Of a DNA stretch of 48,734 nt, positions 23,709 to 32,059 are shown piece by piece. Under the pieces are notes generated by a model. The model saw nothing but the letters and a program-made list of their open reading frames with translations. It was not told where the DNA came from and searched no databases. The stretch lies in NCBI RefSeq assembly GCF_004023625.1, contig NZ_RPDJ01000053.1, forward strand, positions 1-48,734. The letters are read 5' to 3'. The position numbers and the translations under genes were made by a program. Position 1 is the first letter of the stretch; each line of letters starts with the position of its first letter. This DNA is from Streptomyces cavernae (GTDB lineage: Bacteria > Actinomycetota > Actinomycetes > Streptomycetales > Streptomycetaceae).

Positions 23709-25358
23709 TCAGCGCACGAACACCCCCGCCTGCCCCGCCAGATCCAGGAAGTACTGCGGCGCCACACCCAGCACCAGCGTGACCGCCACACCCACCGCGA
23801 TAGCCGTCATCGTCAGCGGTGACGGGACCGCGACCGTCGGGCCTTCCGGCTTCGGCTCGCTGAAGAACATCAGCACGATCACCCGGATGTAGAAGAACGC
23901 GGCGATCGCGGACGAGATCACACCGATCACGACCAGCGGAGCCGCCCCGCCCTCCGCCGCCGCCTTGAAGACGGCGAACTTCCCGGCGAAGCCGGAGGTC
24001 AGCGGGATGCCCGCGAAGGCCAGCAGGAACACCGCGAAGACCGCAGCGACCAGCGGCGACCGGCGGCCGAGCCCCGCCCACTTGGACAGGTGCGTGGCCT
24101 CGCCGCCCGCGTCCCGGACCAGCGTGACCACGGCGAACGCGCCGAGCGTCACGAACGAGTACGCGGCCAGATAGAAGAGCACGGACGAGACGCCGTCGGG
24201 AGTGGTGGCGATGACACCCGCGAGGATGAAGCCCGCGTGCGCGATCGACGAATACGCCAGCATCCGCTTGATGTCGGTCTGGGTGATCGCGACGATCGCG
24301 CCGCCCAGCATGGTGACGATCGCGACGCCCCACATCACCGGCCGCCAGTCCCAGCGCAGGCCGGGCAGGACGACGTAGAGGAGACGAAGCAGGGCGCCGA
24401 AGGCCGCGACCTTCGTGGCCGCCGCCATGAAACCGGTGACCGGGGTGGGCGCGCCCTGGTAGACGTCCGGGGTCCACATGTGGAACGGCACCGCGCCGAC
24501 CTTGAACAGCAGGCCCATGACGACCATCGCGGCGCCGACGAGCAGCAGCGCGTCGTTGCCCATGGTGTCGGCCAGCGCCGGGTTGACATCGGGGACCGTG
24601 CCGTCGACGACCTGGGCGATCGTCGCGAAGGACACCGAGCCCGCGTAGCCGTACAGCAGGGCGATGCCGAACAGGGTGAACGCGGAGGCGAAGGCGCCGA
24701 GGAGGAAGTACTTGACCGCGGCCTCCTGCGACATGAGCCGCTTGCGGCGGGCCACCGCGCACAGCAGGTACAGCGGCAGCGAGAACACTTCCAGGGCGAC
24801 GAACAGCGTCAGCAGGTCGTTGGCCGCCGGGAAGATCAGCATGCCGCCGACTGCGAAGAGCAGCAGCGGGAACGCCTCGGTGGTGGTGAACCCGGCCTTC
24901 ACCGCGGCCTGTTCGCTCTCGCTGCCGGGCACGGAGGCGGCCTGCGCGGCGAAGGAGTCGACGCGGTTGCCGTGCGCGGCCGGGTCGAGGCGCCGCTCGG
25001 CGAAGGTGAACACCCCGATCAGACCGGTGAGCAGGATGACGCCCTGCAGGAAGAGGGAGGGTCCGTCGACGGCGATGGCGCCCATGGCCGCGATATGGGC
25101 CTTGGTGGTGCCGTATCCGCCGGCCGCGAGGGCGACGACCGCGGCGAACGCGGCGGCCATCGCGACGACGGAGACGAACAACTGGACGTGGTAGCGGGAC
25201 TTGCGCGGTACAAAGGCCTCGACGAGCACGCCGACGATCGCTGCCCCGATGACGATCAGGGTGGGCGACAGCTGTCCGTACTCGATCTTCGGCGCGTCGA
25301 TCTTGGAGATCGGCTCCGCCGCGGTTGTCCACAGGCTGTGGACGGCTGGTGCGCTCAC
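23709..25358 (-). CDS. nuoN: NADH-quinone oxidoreductase subunit N
   Basis: The last gene of the operon encodes a 549-residue antiporter-like proton-pumping subunit in the complex I membrane arm. About 14 helices are visible. The proton-channel region includes SLPLYLLCAVARRKRLMSQE and AAVKYFLLGAFASAFTLFGI, and KVGAVPFHMWTPDVYQGAPT is the family's most conserved stretch. The first 70 residues (TTAAEPISKIDAPKIEYGQL) extend beyond the E. coli protein. The GTG start overlaps the nuoM stop by four bases (GTGA). The first codons contain an inverted pair of DnaA-box-like sequences. Confidence 0.97.
   Translation of the reverse strand: MSAPAVHSLWTTAAEPISKIDAPKIEYGQLSPTLIVIGAAIVGVLVEAFVPRKSRYHVQLFVSVVAMAAAFAAVVALAAGGYGTTKAHIAAMGAIAVDGPSLFLQGVILLTGLIGVFTFAERRLDPAAHGNRVDSFAAQAASVPGSESEQAAVKAGFTTTEAFPLLLFAVGGMLIFPAANDLLTLFVALEVFSLPLYLLCAVARRKRLMSQEAAVKYFLLGAFASAFTLFGIALLYGYAGSVSFATIAQVVDGTVPDVNPALADTMGNDALLLVGAAMVVMGLLFKVGAVPFHMWTPDVYQGAPTPVTGFMAAATKVAAFGALLRLLYVVLPGLRWDWRPVMWGVAIVTMLGGAIVAITQTDIKRMLAYSSIAHAGFILAGVIATTPDGVSSVLFYLAAYSFVTLGAFAVVTLVRDAGGEATHLSKWAGLGRRSPLVAAVFAVFLLAFAGIPLTSGFAGKFAVFKAAAEGGAAPLVVIGVISSAIAAFFYIRVIVLMFFSEPKPEGPTVAVPSPLTMTAIAVGVAVTLVLGVAPQYFLDLAGQAGVFVR
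25325..25345. promoter_or_regulatory. Inverted pair of DnaA-box-like sequences within nuoN
   Basis: TTGTCCACA (25325-25333), the form preferred at Streptomyces oriC, is followed by TGTGGACGG (25337-25345), the complement of CCGTCCACA. Both lie in the first codons of nuoN and may be coincidental to the coding sequence. Confidence 0.35.
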
Positions 25359-26944
25359 TTGGCCGCCTCCACGTCGGGCTGGGGGTCCTTCTGCTGTACG
25401 TCGGACATGGTGTGCTGGACCGCCGGGTTGACGATGTCGGTGACCGGCTTCGGATAGACGCCCAGGAAGATCAGCAGTGCGATCAGCGGGGCGACGACCA
25501 CGAGTTCGCGCAGCTTGAGGTCTGGCATCTCCGCGACCTCGGCCTTAACCGGGCCCGTCATCGTCCGCTGGTAGAGGACGAGGGTGTAGAGCGCGGCCAG
25601 GACGATGCCGAAGGTGGCGATGATGCCGATCACCGGGTAGCGGGCGAACGTGCCGACCAGGACCAGGAACTCACTCACGAACGGGGCCAGGCCCGGCAGG
25701 GACAGCGTCGCCAGGCCGCCGATCAGGAAGGTGCCGGCGAGCACGGGTGCCACCTTCTGCACGCCTCCGTAGTCGGCGATCAGACGCGAGCCGCGACGCG
25801 AGATCAGGAAGCCCGCCACCAGCATCAGGGCGGCGGTGGAGATCCCGTGGTTGACCATGTAGAGCGTCGCCCCGGACTGGCCCTGGGTGGTCATCGCGAA
25901 GATGCCCATGATGATGAACCCGAAGTGGGAGATCGACGCGTACGCCACCAGGCGCTTGATGTCGCGCTGGCCGACCGCGAGCAGCGCCCCGTAGATGATG
26001 CTGATCAGGGCGAGGACGAGGATGACCGGCGTCGCCCACTTGCTCGCCTCCGGGAAGAGCTGGAGGCAGAAGCGGAGCATCGCGAAGGTGCCCACCTTGT
26101 CCACGACCGCCGTGATCAGTACGGCGACCGGGGCGGTGGCCTCGCCCATGGCGTTGGGCAGCCAGGTGTGCAGCGGCCACAGCGGCGCCTTCACCGCGAA
26201 GGCGAAGAAGAAGCCGAGGAAGAGCCATCGTTCGGTGCCGGTGGCCATGTCCAGGTTGCCGCTCGCGCGCGCGTCCGCGATCTCGCTGAGCGAGAACGTG
26301 CCGGCGACCACATAGAGACCGATGACGGCGGCCAGCATGATGAGGCCGCCGACGAGGTTGTAGAGCAGGAACTTCACCGCGGCGTACGAGCGCTGCGTCG
26401 CCGCCGCCTTGTCGCCGTGCTGGTGGGCGCGGTCCCCGAAGCCTCCGATGAGGAAGTACATCGGGATCAGCATGGCTTCGAAGAAGATGTAGAAGAGGAA
26501 GACGTCGGTGGCCTCGAAGGAGAGGATCACCATCGCCTCGACGGCGAGGATCAGGGCGAAGAAGCCCTGCGTCGGCCGCCACCGCGACGACTTGGTCTCC
26601 AGCGGGTCGGCGTCGTGCCAGCCCGCGAGGATCACGAACGGGATCAGCAGCGCGGTCAGCGCGATCAGCGCCACCGCGATGCCGTCCACGCCCAGTTCGT
26701 AACGCACCCCGAAGTCCGCGATCCAGGCGTGGGACTCGTTGAGCTGGTATCGGTCGCCGCCCGGTTCGAAGCGGACCAGGATCACCACGGCGAGCACCAG
26801 TGTGGCCAGCGAGACCAGCAGCGCCAGCCATTTGGCGGCGGTCCGCCGGGCGGCCGGGACGGCAGCCGTGGCGATCGCCCCGACCGCCGGAAGCCCAGCC
26901 GTCACCGTCAGGAGCGGGAACCCTGCGTTCACTACTTGCGACAT
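25355..26944 (-). CDS. nuoM: NADH-quinone oxidoreductase subunit M
   Basis: A 529-residue antiporter-like subunit that translocates protons in the membrane arm. Typical stretches include ILSFEATDVFLFYIFFEAML, KVPLWPLHTWLPNAHGEA in the form KAPLWPLHTWLPNAMGEA, and the channel helix KRLVAYASISHFGFI. ATG 26944 was preferred because GGGGGG lies ten bases upstream. A GTG nine bases earlier overlaps the nuoL stop (GTGA) and is the alternative. The gap from nuoL is then five bases. Confidence 0.97.
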   Translation of the reverse strand: MSQVVNAGFPLLTVTAGLPAVGAIATAAVPAARRTAAKWLALLVSLATLVLAVVILVRFEPGGDRYQLNESHAWIADFGVRYELGVDGIAVALIALTALLIPFVILAGWHDADPLETKSSRWRPTQGFFALILAVEAMVILSFEATDVFLFYIFFEAMLIPMYFLIGGFGDRAHQHGDKAAATQRSYAAVKFLLYNLVGGLIMLAAVIGLYVVAGTFSLSEIADARASGNLDMATGTERWLFLGFFFAFAVKAPLWPLHTWLPNAMGEATAPVAVLITAVVDKVGTFAMLRFCLQLFPEASKWATPVILVLALISIIYGALLAVGQRDIKRLVAYASISHFGFIIMGIFAMTTQGQSGATLYMVNHGISTAALMLVAGFLISRRGSRLIADYGGVQKVAPVLAGTFLIGGLATLSLPGLAPFVSEFLVLVGTFARYPVIGIIATFGIVLAALYTLVLYQRTMTGPVKAEVAEMPDLKLRELVVVAPLIALLIFLGVYPKPVTDIVNPAVQHTMSDVQQKDPQPDVEAAK

Positions 26945-26949
26945 CGTGG

Positions 26950-28896
26950 TCACACCCCCCTCATCAGCAGGGTCGCGGCGATGAGGATCGCCGCACCGCC
27001 GAACATCGAGACCGCGTAGCTGCGCGCATAGCCGTTCTGCAGCCTGCGGAGCCGTCCGGACAGACCGCCGACCGAGGCCGCCGTGCCGTTGACGACGCCG
27101 TCCACCAGGGTGTGGTCGACGTACACCAGGGAGCGCGTGAGGTGCTCCCCGCCGCGGACCAGGACGACGTGGTTGAAGTCGTCCTGGAGGAGGTCGCGCC
27201 GGGCTGCCCGGGTGAGCAGAGATCCGCGTGGGGCGACGACCGGGACGGGACGGCGCCCGTACTGGGCGTAGGCGATGCCTGCGCCGATGACCAGGACGAC
27301 CATCGTGGACAGGGTGACCGTCAGGGCGCTGACCGGCGGGTTGCCGTGCTTGTACCCGGTGACGGGCTCCAGCCAGTGCTCGAACCGGTTACCGATGCTG
27401 AAGAACCCGCCGGCGAAGACCGATCCGACGGCCAGCACGATCATGGGGATCGTCATGACCTTGGGCGATTCGTGCGGGTGCGGCTCGGCGTGGGCGCCGT
27501 GGTGCTCGGCCGCGGGTTCCGCGCTCGGCTCGTCCGGTGAAGCGGTGGGCTGGTTCCGCCAGCGCTCCTCCCCGAAGAAGGTCATCAGCATCACGCGCGT
27601 CATGTAGTACGCGGTGATGGCCGCGCCGAGCAGAGCCACACTGCCGAGGATCCAGCCCTCGGTGCCGCCCTTGGCGAAGGCCGCCTCGATGATCTTGTCC
27701 TTGGAGAAGAATCCGGACAGCCCCGGGAAGCCGATGATCGCGAGGTAGCCGAGGCCGAACGTCACGAAGGTGATGGGCATGTACTTGCGCAGGCCGCCGT
27801 ACTTGCGCATGTCGACCTCGTCGTTCATGCCGTGCATGACCGAACCGGCGCCGAGGAACAGCCCGGCCTTGAAGAAGCCGTGGGTCACCAGGTGCATGAT
27901 CGCGAAGACGTAGCCGATGGGGCCGAGGCCCGCGGCCAGCACCATGTAGCCGATCTGCGACATCGTCGAGCCGGCCAGCGCCTTCTTGATGTCGTCCTTC
28001 GCGCAACCGACGATCGCACCGAACAGGAGCGTGACCGCGCCGACCACGGTGGTGACGAGCTGGGCGTCCGGGGATGCGTTGAAGATGTCCGCGGAGCGGA
28101 CGATCAGGTAGACGCCCGCGGTCACCATCGTCGCGGCGTGGATGAGCGCTGAGACCGGGGTCGGGCCCTCCATCGCGTCACCGAGCCAGGACTGCAGCGG
28201 TACCTGGGCGGACTTGCCGCAGGCGGCGAGCAGCAGCATCAGGCCGATGGCAGTGAGCATGCCCTCGGAGGCGTCGCCGGTGGAGGCGAGCACCGGGCCG
28301 AAGGCGAACGTCCCGAAGGTGGTGAACATCAGCATGATGGCGATCGACAGGCCCATGTCGCCGACCCGGTTGACCAGGAAGGCCTTCTTCGCGGCGGTGG
28401 CGGCGCTGGGCTTGTGCTGCCAGAAGCCGATCAGCAGGTAGGAGGCGAGACCGACGCCCTCCCAGCCGACGTACAGCAGCAGGTAGTTGTCGGCGAGGAC
28501 GAGCAGCAGCATCGCCGCGAGGAACAGGTTCAGATAGCCGAAGAAGCGGCGCCGGCGCTCGTCGTGCTCCATGTACCCGACGGAGTACAGGTGGATCAGC
28601 GAGCCGACGCCGCTGATGAGCAGCACGAACGTCATCGACAGCTGGTCGAGCTGGAAGCCGATCTCCGCCTGGAAGTCCCCGACGGGAATCCAGGTGAACA
28701 GGTGCTGTGTCAGGGTCCGTTCCTCGGGACCCTTCCCCAGCATGTCGGCGAAGAGCACGATGCCGATCACGAAGGAGACGGCCGCCAGGACGGTGCCGAT
28801 CCAGTGGCCCACGGCGTCGAGCCGCCGGCCGCCGCACAGCAGTACGGCCGCTCCGAGCAGAGGCGCCGCAACGAGCAGCGCGATCAGGTTCTCCAC
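26950..28896 (-). CDS. nuoL: NADH-quinone oxidoreductase subunit L
   Basis: The 648-residue distal proton-pumping subunit. It has the antiporter core (QVPLQSWLGDAMEGPTPVSA, LIHAATMVTAGVYLIVR, KKALAGSTMSQIGYMVL) and the long amphipathic C-terminal helix (about residues 560-600, RAARRDLLQDDFNHVVLVRG) that runs along the membrane arm. A histidine/proline/glutamate-rich loop (AAEHHGAHAEPHPHESPK, near residue 470) is inserted between late helices; it looks like a lineage-specific cytosolic or periplasmic loop. GTG start, 11 bases after nuoK. Confidence 0.97.
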   Translation of the reverse strand: MENLIALLVAAPLLGAAVLLCGGRRLDAVGHWIGTVLAAVSFVIGIVLFADMLGKGPEERTLTQHLFTWIPVGDFQAEIGFQLDQLSMTFVLLISGVGSLIHLYSVGYMEHDERRRRFFGYLNLFLAAMLLLVLADNYLLLYVGWEGVGLASYLLIGFWQHKPSAATAAKKAFLVNRVGDMGLSIAIMLMFTTFGTFAFGPVLASTGDASEGMLTAIGLMLLLAACGKSAQVPLQSWLGDAMEGPTPVSALIHAATMVTAGVYLIVRSADIFNASPDAQLVTTVVGAVTLLFGAIVGCAKDDIKKALAGSTMSQIGYMVLAAGLGPIGYVFAIMHLVTHGFFKAGLFLGAGSVMHGMNDEVDMRKYGGLRKYMPITFVTFGLGYLAIIGFPGLSGFFSKDKIIEAAFAKGGTEGWILGSVALLGAAITAYYMTRVMLMTFFGEERWRNQPTASPDEPSAEPAAEHHGAHAEPHPHESPKVMTIPMIVLAVGSVFAGGFFSIGNRFEHWLEPVTGYKHGNPPVSALTVTLSTMVVLVIGAGIAYAQYGRRPVPVVAPRGSLLTRAARRDLLQDDFNHVVLVRGGEHLTRSLVYVDHTLVDGVVNGTAASVGGLSGRLRRLQNGYARSYAVSMFGGAAILIAATLLMRGV

Positions 28897-28907
28897 TATT
28901 CAGCCCC

Positions 28908-29207
28908 TCACAGCTTCATCAGGCTGGCGTCGTCGACCGAGGCCGAGTGGCGGGTTCGGAACAGCGACACGATGATCGCGAGCCCGACCACGACCTCCGC
29001 GGCGGCGACGACCATCGTGAAGAAGGCGATGATCTGGCCGTCGAGATTGCCGTGCATCCGGGAGAAGGCGACGAACGCGAGGTTGCACGCGTTGAGCATC
29101 AGCTCGACACACATGAACACCACGATCGCGTTCCGTCTGATCAGTACGCCGGTGGCGCCGATCGTGAACAGCAGGGCGGCGAGGTAGAGGTAGTTGACGG
29201 GATTCAC
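28908..29207 (-). CDS. nuoK: NADH-quinone oxidoreductase subunit K
   Basis: A 99-residue, three-helix subunit that carries two buried glutamates of the proton pathway: one in the second helix (VVFMCVELMLNACNLAFVAF) and the other in the third (AAAEVVVGLAIIV). Length is exactly that of the family. The GTG start overlaps the nuoJ stop by four bases. Confidence 0.97.
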   Translation of the reverse strand: MNPVNYLYLAALLFTIGATGVLIRRNAIVVFMCVELMLNACNLAFVAFSRMHGNLDGQIIAFFTMVVAAAEVVVGLAIIVSLFRTRHSASVDDASLMKL

Positions 29208-30052
29208 TTCGACGCCTCCTCGGCCCGCTTGAGGTTCGCCGGTTCGATCGGGGTCCGCTCCAGACGCTCGGCCGACCGCTGCTCCAGGGCCTTCAGATCG
29301 TTGATCGCCTCGGCCGACACGTCACGGATCTGTCCGCGCTCCCGCAGCGTCTTGCTGACGGTGAGGTCCGACGGTGTGCCGTCCGGGAGCAGACCCGCGA
29401 TGTCCACCGCGTTGTGCCGGGCGTAGACGCCGGGCGCCGGAAGCGGGGGGACCTGCTTGCCCTCGCGCACGCGCTGCTCGGCCAGTTCACGCTGGGTCCT
29501 GGCCCGCTCGGTGCGCTCCTTGTGCGTGAGCACCATGGCGCCGACGGCGGCCGTGATGAGCAGGGCACCGGTGAGCTCGAAGGCGTACACGTACTTGGTG
29601 AAGATCAGGGCGGCGAGGCCCTCCACGTTGCCGTTCGCGTTGGCCTGCCCCAGGCCGTTGAACTCCTTGAGGGAGGCGTTGCCGATGCCGCCGACCAGCA
29701 GGATGCCGAAGCCGAGACCGCACAGCAGCGCCAGCCAGCGCTGGCCCTTGATGGTCTCCTTCAGCGAGTCCGCCGCGGTGACGCCGACCAGCATCACCAC
29801 GAACAGGAACAGCATCATGATCGCGCCGGTGTAGACGACGATCTGCACGATGCCCAGGAAGTACGCGCCGTTGGTGAGGTAGAACACCGCAAGGACGATC
29901 ATGGTGCCGGCCAGGCACAGCGCGCTGTGCACGGCCTTCTTCATGAAGACGGTGCACAGGGCCCCGATCACGGCGACCGTGCCGAGGACCCAGAACTGGA
30001 AGGCCTCACCGGTGGATGTGCTGTAGGCCGCGAGTTCGAGCTGCTGCGTCAT
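29204..30052 (-). CDS. nuoJ: NADH-quinone oxidoreductase subunit J
   Basis: A 282-residue membrane subunit. Five helices occupy about the first 185 residues and include the pi-bulge helix region YTGAIMMLFLFVVMLVG with its conserved tyrosine. Beyond them is a cytosolic tail of roughly 100 residues (KERTERARTQRELAEQRVRE, then a charged end LKRAEEASK) that E. coli NuoJ (184 aa) lacks. Such tails are common in actinobacteria. ATG overlaps the nuoI stop (ATGA). Confidence 0.96.
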   Translation of the reverse strand: MTQQLELAAYSTSTGEAFQFWVLGTVAVIGALCTVFMKKAVHSALCLAGTMIVLAVFYLTNGAYFLGIVQIVVYTGAIMMLFLFVVMLVGVTAADSLKETIKGQRWLALLCGLGFGILLVGGIGNASLKEFNGLGQANANGNVEGLAALIFTKYVYAFELTGALLITAAVGAMVLTHKERTERARTQRELAEQRVREGKQVPPLPAPGVYARHNAVDIAGLLPDGTPSDLTVSKTLRERGQIRDVSAEAINDLKALEQRSAERLERTPIEPANLKRAEEASK

Positions 30053-30690
30053 CGGCCGATCACCTTCTTCGACGCCGGCTCGCCCTCGCCGAAGGTCGAG
30101 GAACCCTCTTGCGGGACCTCGCCCTTGGAGAGGGCGACCTGGCGCTCCGTGCCGGGCGCGGCCTCCGTGACCAGGCCGCGGTAGTAGTCCTGCTCATCCG
30201 TTCCCGGGTAGATGGCGTGCGGGGTGTCGACCATGCCGTCCTCGAGACCGGCGAGCAGCTGCTCCTTGGTGTAGATGAGGTTGGCGCGGCTTGAGTCCGC
30301 CAGTTCGAACTCGTTGGTCATCGTCAGCGCGCGCGTGGGGCACGCCTCGATGCACAGTCCGCACAGGATGCAGCGGGCGTAGTTGATCTGGTAGACGCGG
30401 CCGTAGCGCTCGCCCGGGGAGTAGCGCTCCTCTTCGGTGTTGTCCGCGCCCTCCACATAGATGGCGTCCGCGGGGCAGGCCCAGGCGCACAGCTCACAGC
30501 CGACGCACTTCTCCAGACCGTCCGGATGGCGGTTGAGCTGGTGCCGGCCGTGGAACCGCGGGGCGGTGGTCTTCTTCTGCTCCGGGTACTGCTCGGTCAG
30601 CCGCTTCTTGAACATGGCCTTGAAGGTCACGCCGAAGCCTGCCACCGGGTTCAGGAAACCGGGTGCGGTCTCCTTGGGCTCGTCAGCCAT
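30049..30690 (-). CDS. nuoI: NADH-quinone oxidoreductase subunit I
   Basis: A 213-residue ferredoxin-like subunit holding clusters N6a and N6b, which pass electrons towards the quinone site. Ligands are C62/C65/C68 with C117, and C107/C110/C113 with C72. The N-terminal helix GFGVTFKAMFKKRLTEQYPE anchors it to the membrane arm. The C-terminal 40 residues are a charged extension. ATG 30690 has a full AAAGGAGG upstream and overlaps nuoH by eight bases; an open frame continues upstream but is not conserved. Confidence 0.97.
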   Translation of the reverse strand: MADEPKETAPGFLNPVAGFGVTFKAMFKKRLTEQYPEQKKTTAPRFHGRHQLNRHPDGLEKCVGCELCAWACPADAIYVEGADNTEEERYSPGERYGRVYQINYARCILCGLCIEACPTRALTMTNEFELADSSRANLIYTKEQLLAGLEDGMVDTPHAIYPGTDEQDYYRGLVTEAAPGTERQVALSKGEVPQEGSSTFGEGEPASKKVIGR

Positions 30691-32059
30691 CGGACGCCTC
30701 CTTTCCGTCGTGAGATCCGCCAAGTGATCCGTCACTCGCAGTATCGGGCCCACCACTGACAATCAACTCGCGCTCGCGGCGCGAGCGGCGCCGTGGCACC
30801 GGCGGCAGCTCCTGCCCCGGTAGCGGCGGGACGGGGAATCCGCCCGCCATCGGGTCGAATGCGGCGGTTTCGGTGGGCGGCTCCGCGGCCGCCTGCCGCT
30901 TCTCGCGGAACATGTCAGCGACGAACGACAGCAGCAGCAGGACGAGTACGGCGCCGCCGACGTACAGCGCGATCTCGGCGAAGTCGTAGTTCTCGTTGCG
31001 CAGCGTGCGCACGGTCGCCACGAGCATCAGCCAGACCACGGAGACCGGGATGAGCACCTTCCAGCCGAGCTTCATCAGCTGGTCGTAGCGGACGCGGGGC
31101 AGGGTGCCGCGCAGCCAGATGAAGAAGAACAGCAGCAGTTGCACCTTGACCGTGAACCACAGCAGCGGCCACCAGCCGTGGTTGGCGCCCTCCCAGAAGC
31201 CGCTGATGGGCCAGGGGGCGCGCCAGCCGCCGAGGAAGAGCGTCACCGACACCGCCGAGACCGTCACCATGTTCACGTACTCGGCGAGCATGAACATCGC
31301 GAACTTGATCGACGAGTACTCGGTGTTGAAGCCGCCGACCAGGTCACCCTCGGACTCCGGCATGTCGAACGGCGCCCGGTTGGTCTCACCGACCATGGTC
31401 ACGATGTAGATGATGAACGAGACCGGCAGCAGGATGATGTACCAACGGTCCTGCTGGGCCTCGACGATCGCCGAGGTCGACATCGACCCCGAGTACAGGA
31501 AGACCGAGGCGAAGGCCGCACCCATGGCGATCTCGTAGGAGATCATCTGGGCGCAGGAGCGCAGTCCTCCGAGCAGCGGGTAGGTCGATCCGGAGCTCCA
31601 GCCCGCGAGCACGATGCCGTAGATGCCCACCGAGGCGACCGCGAGGATGTAGAGCATCGCGATCGGCAGGTCGGTGAGCTGCATCGTGGTGCGCTGGCCG
31701 AAGATCGAGATCTCGTTGCCGGCCGGTCCGAAGGGGATCACCGCGATCGCCATGAAGGCCGGGATGGCCGCGACGATCGGCGCGAGGACGTAGACCACCT
31801 TGTCCGCGCGCTTGACGATGAGGTCTTCCTTGAGCATCAGCTTGATGCCGTCGGCGAGCGACTGGAGCATGCCCCACGGGCCGTGCCGGTTGGGGCCGAT
31901 GCGCAGTTGCATCCAGGCGACGACCTTGCGCTCCCACACGATGGAGAAGAGCACGGTCAGCATCAGGAAGGCGAAGCAGAAGACGGCCTTGATGACGACC
32001 AGCCACCAGGGGTCGCGGCCGAACATCGACAGGTCTTCAGCGGCGAGGTACGGGTTCAC
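30683..32059 (-). CDS. nuoH: NADH-quinone oxidoreductase subunit H
   Basis: The 458-residue subunit that joins the peripheral and membrane arms and forms much of the quinone cavity. Eight or so helices include the conserved RIGPNRHGPWGMLQSLADGIK and the E-rich loop ETNRAPFDMPESEGDLVGGF. The C-terminal 80 residues (from VADMFREKRQAAAEPPTETA to an arginine-rich RRRSRRERE segment) are a soluble extension absent from E. coli NuoH (325 aa). GTG overlaps the nuoG stop. Confidence 0.97.
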   Translation of the reverse strand: MNPYLAAEDLSMFGRDPWWLVVIKAVFCFAFLMLTVLFSIVWERKVVAWMQLRIGPNRHGPWGMLQSLADGIKLMLKEDLIVKRADKVVYVLAPIVAAIPAFMAIAVIPFGPAGNEISIFGQRTTMQLTDLPIAMLYILAVASVGIYGIVLAGWSSGSTYPLLGGLRSCAQMISYEIAMGAAFASVFLYSGSMSTSAIVEAQQDRWYIILLPVSFIIYIVTMVGETNRAPFDMPESEGDLVGGFNTEYSSIKFAMFMLAEYVNMVTVSAVSVTLFLGGWRAPWPISGFWEGANHGWWPLLWFTVKVQLLLFFFIWLRGTLPRVRYDQLMKLGWKVLIPVSVVWLMLVATVRTLRNENYDFAEIALYVGGAVLVLLLLSFVADMFREKRQAAAEPPTETAAFDPMAGGFPVPPLPGQELPPVPRRRSRRERELIVSGGPDTASDGSLGGSHDGKEASDG

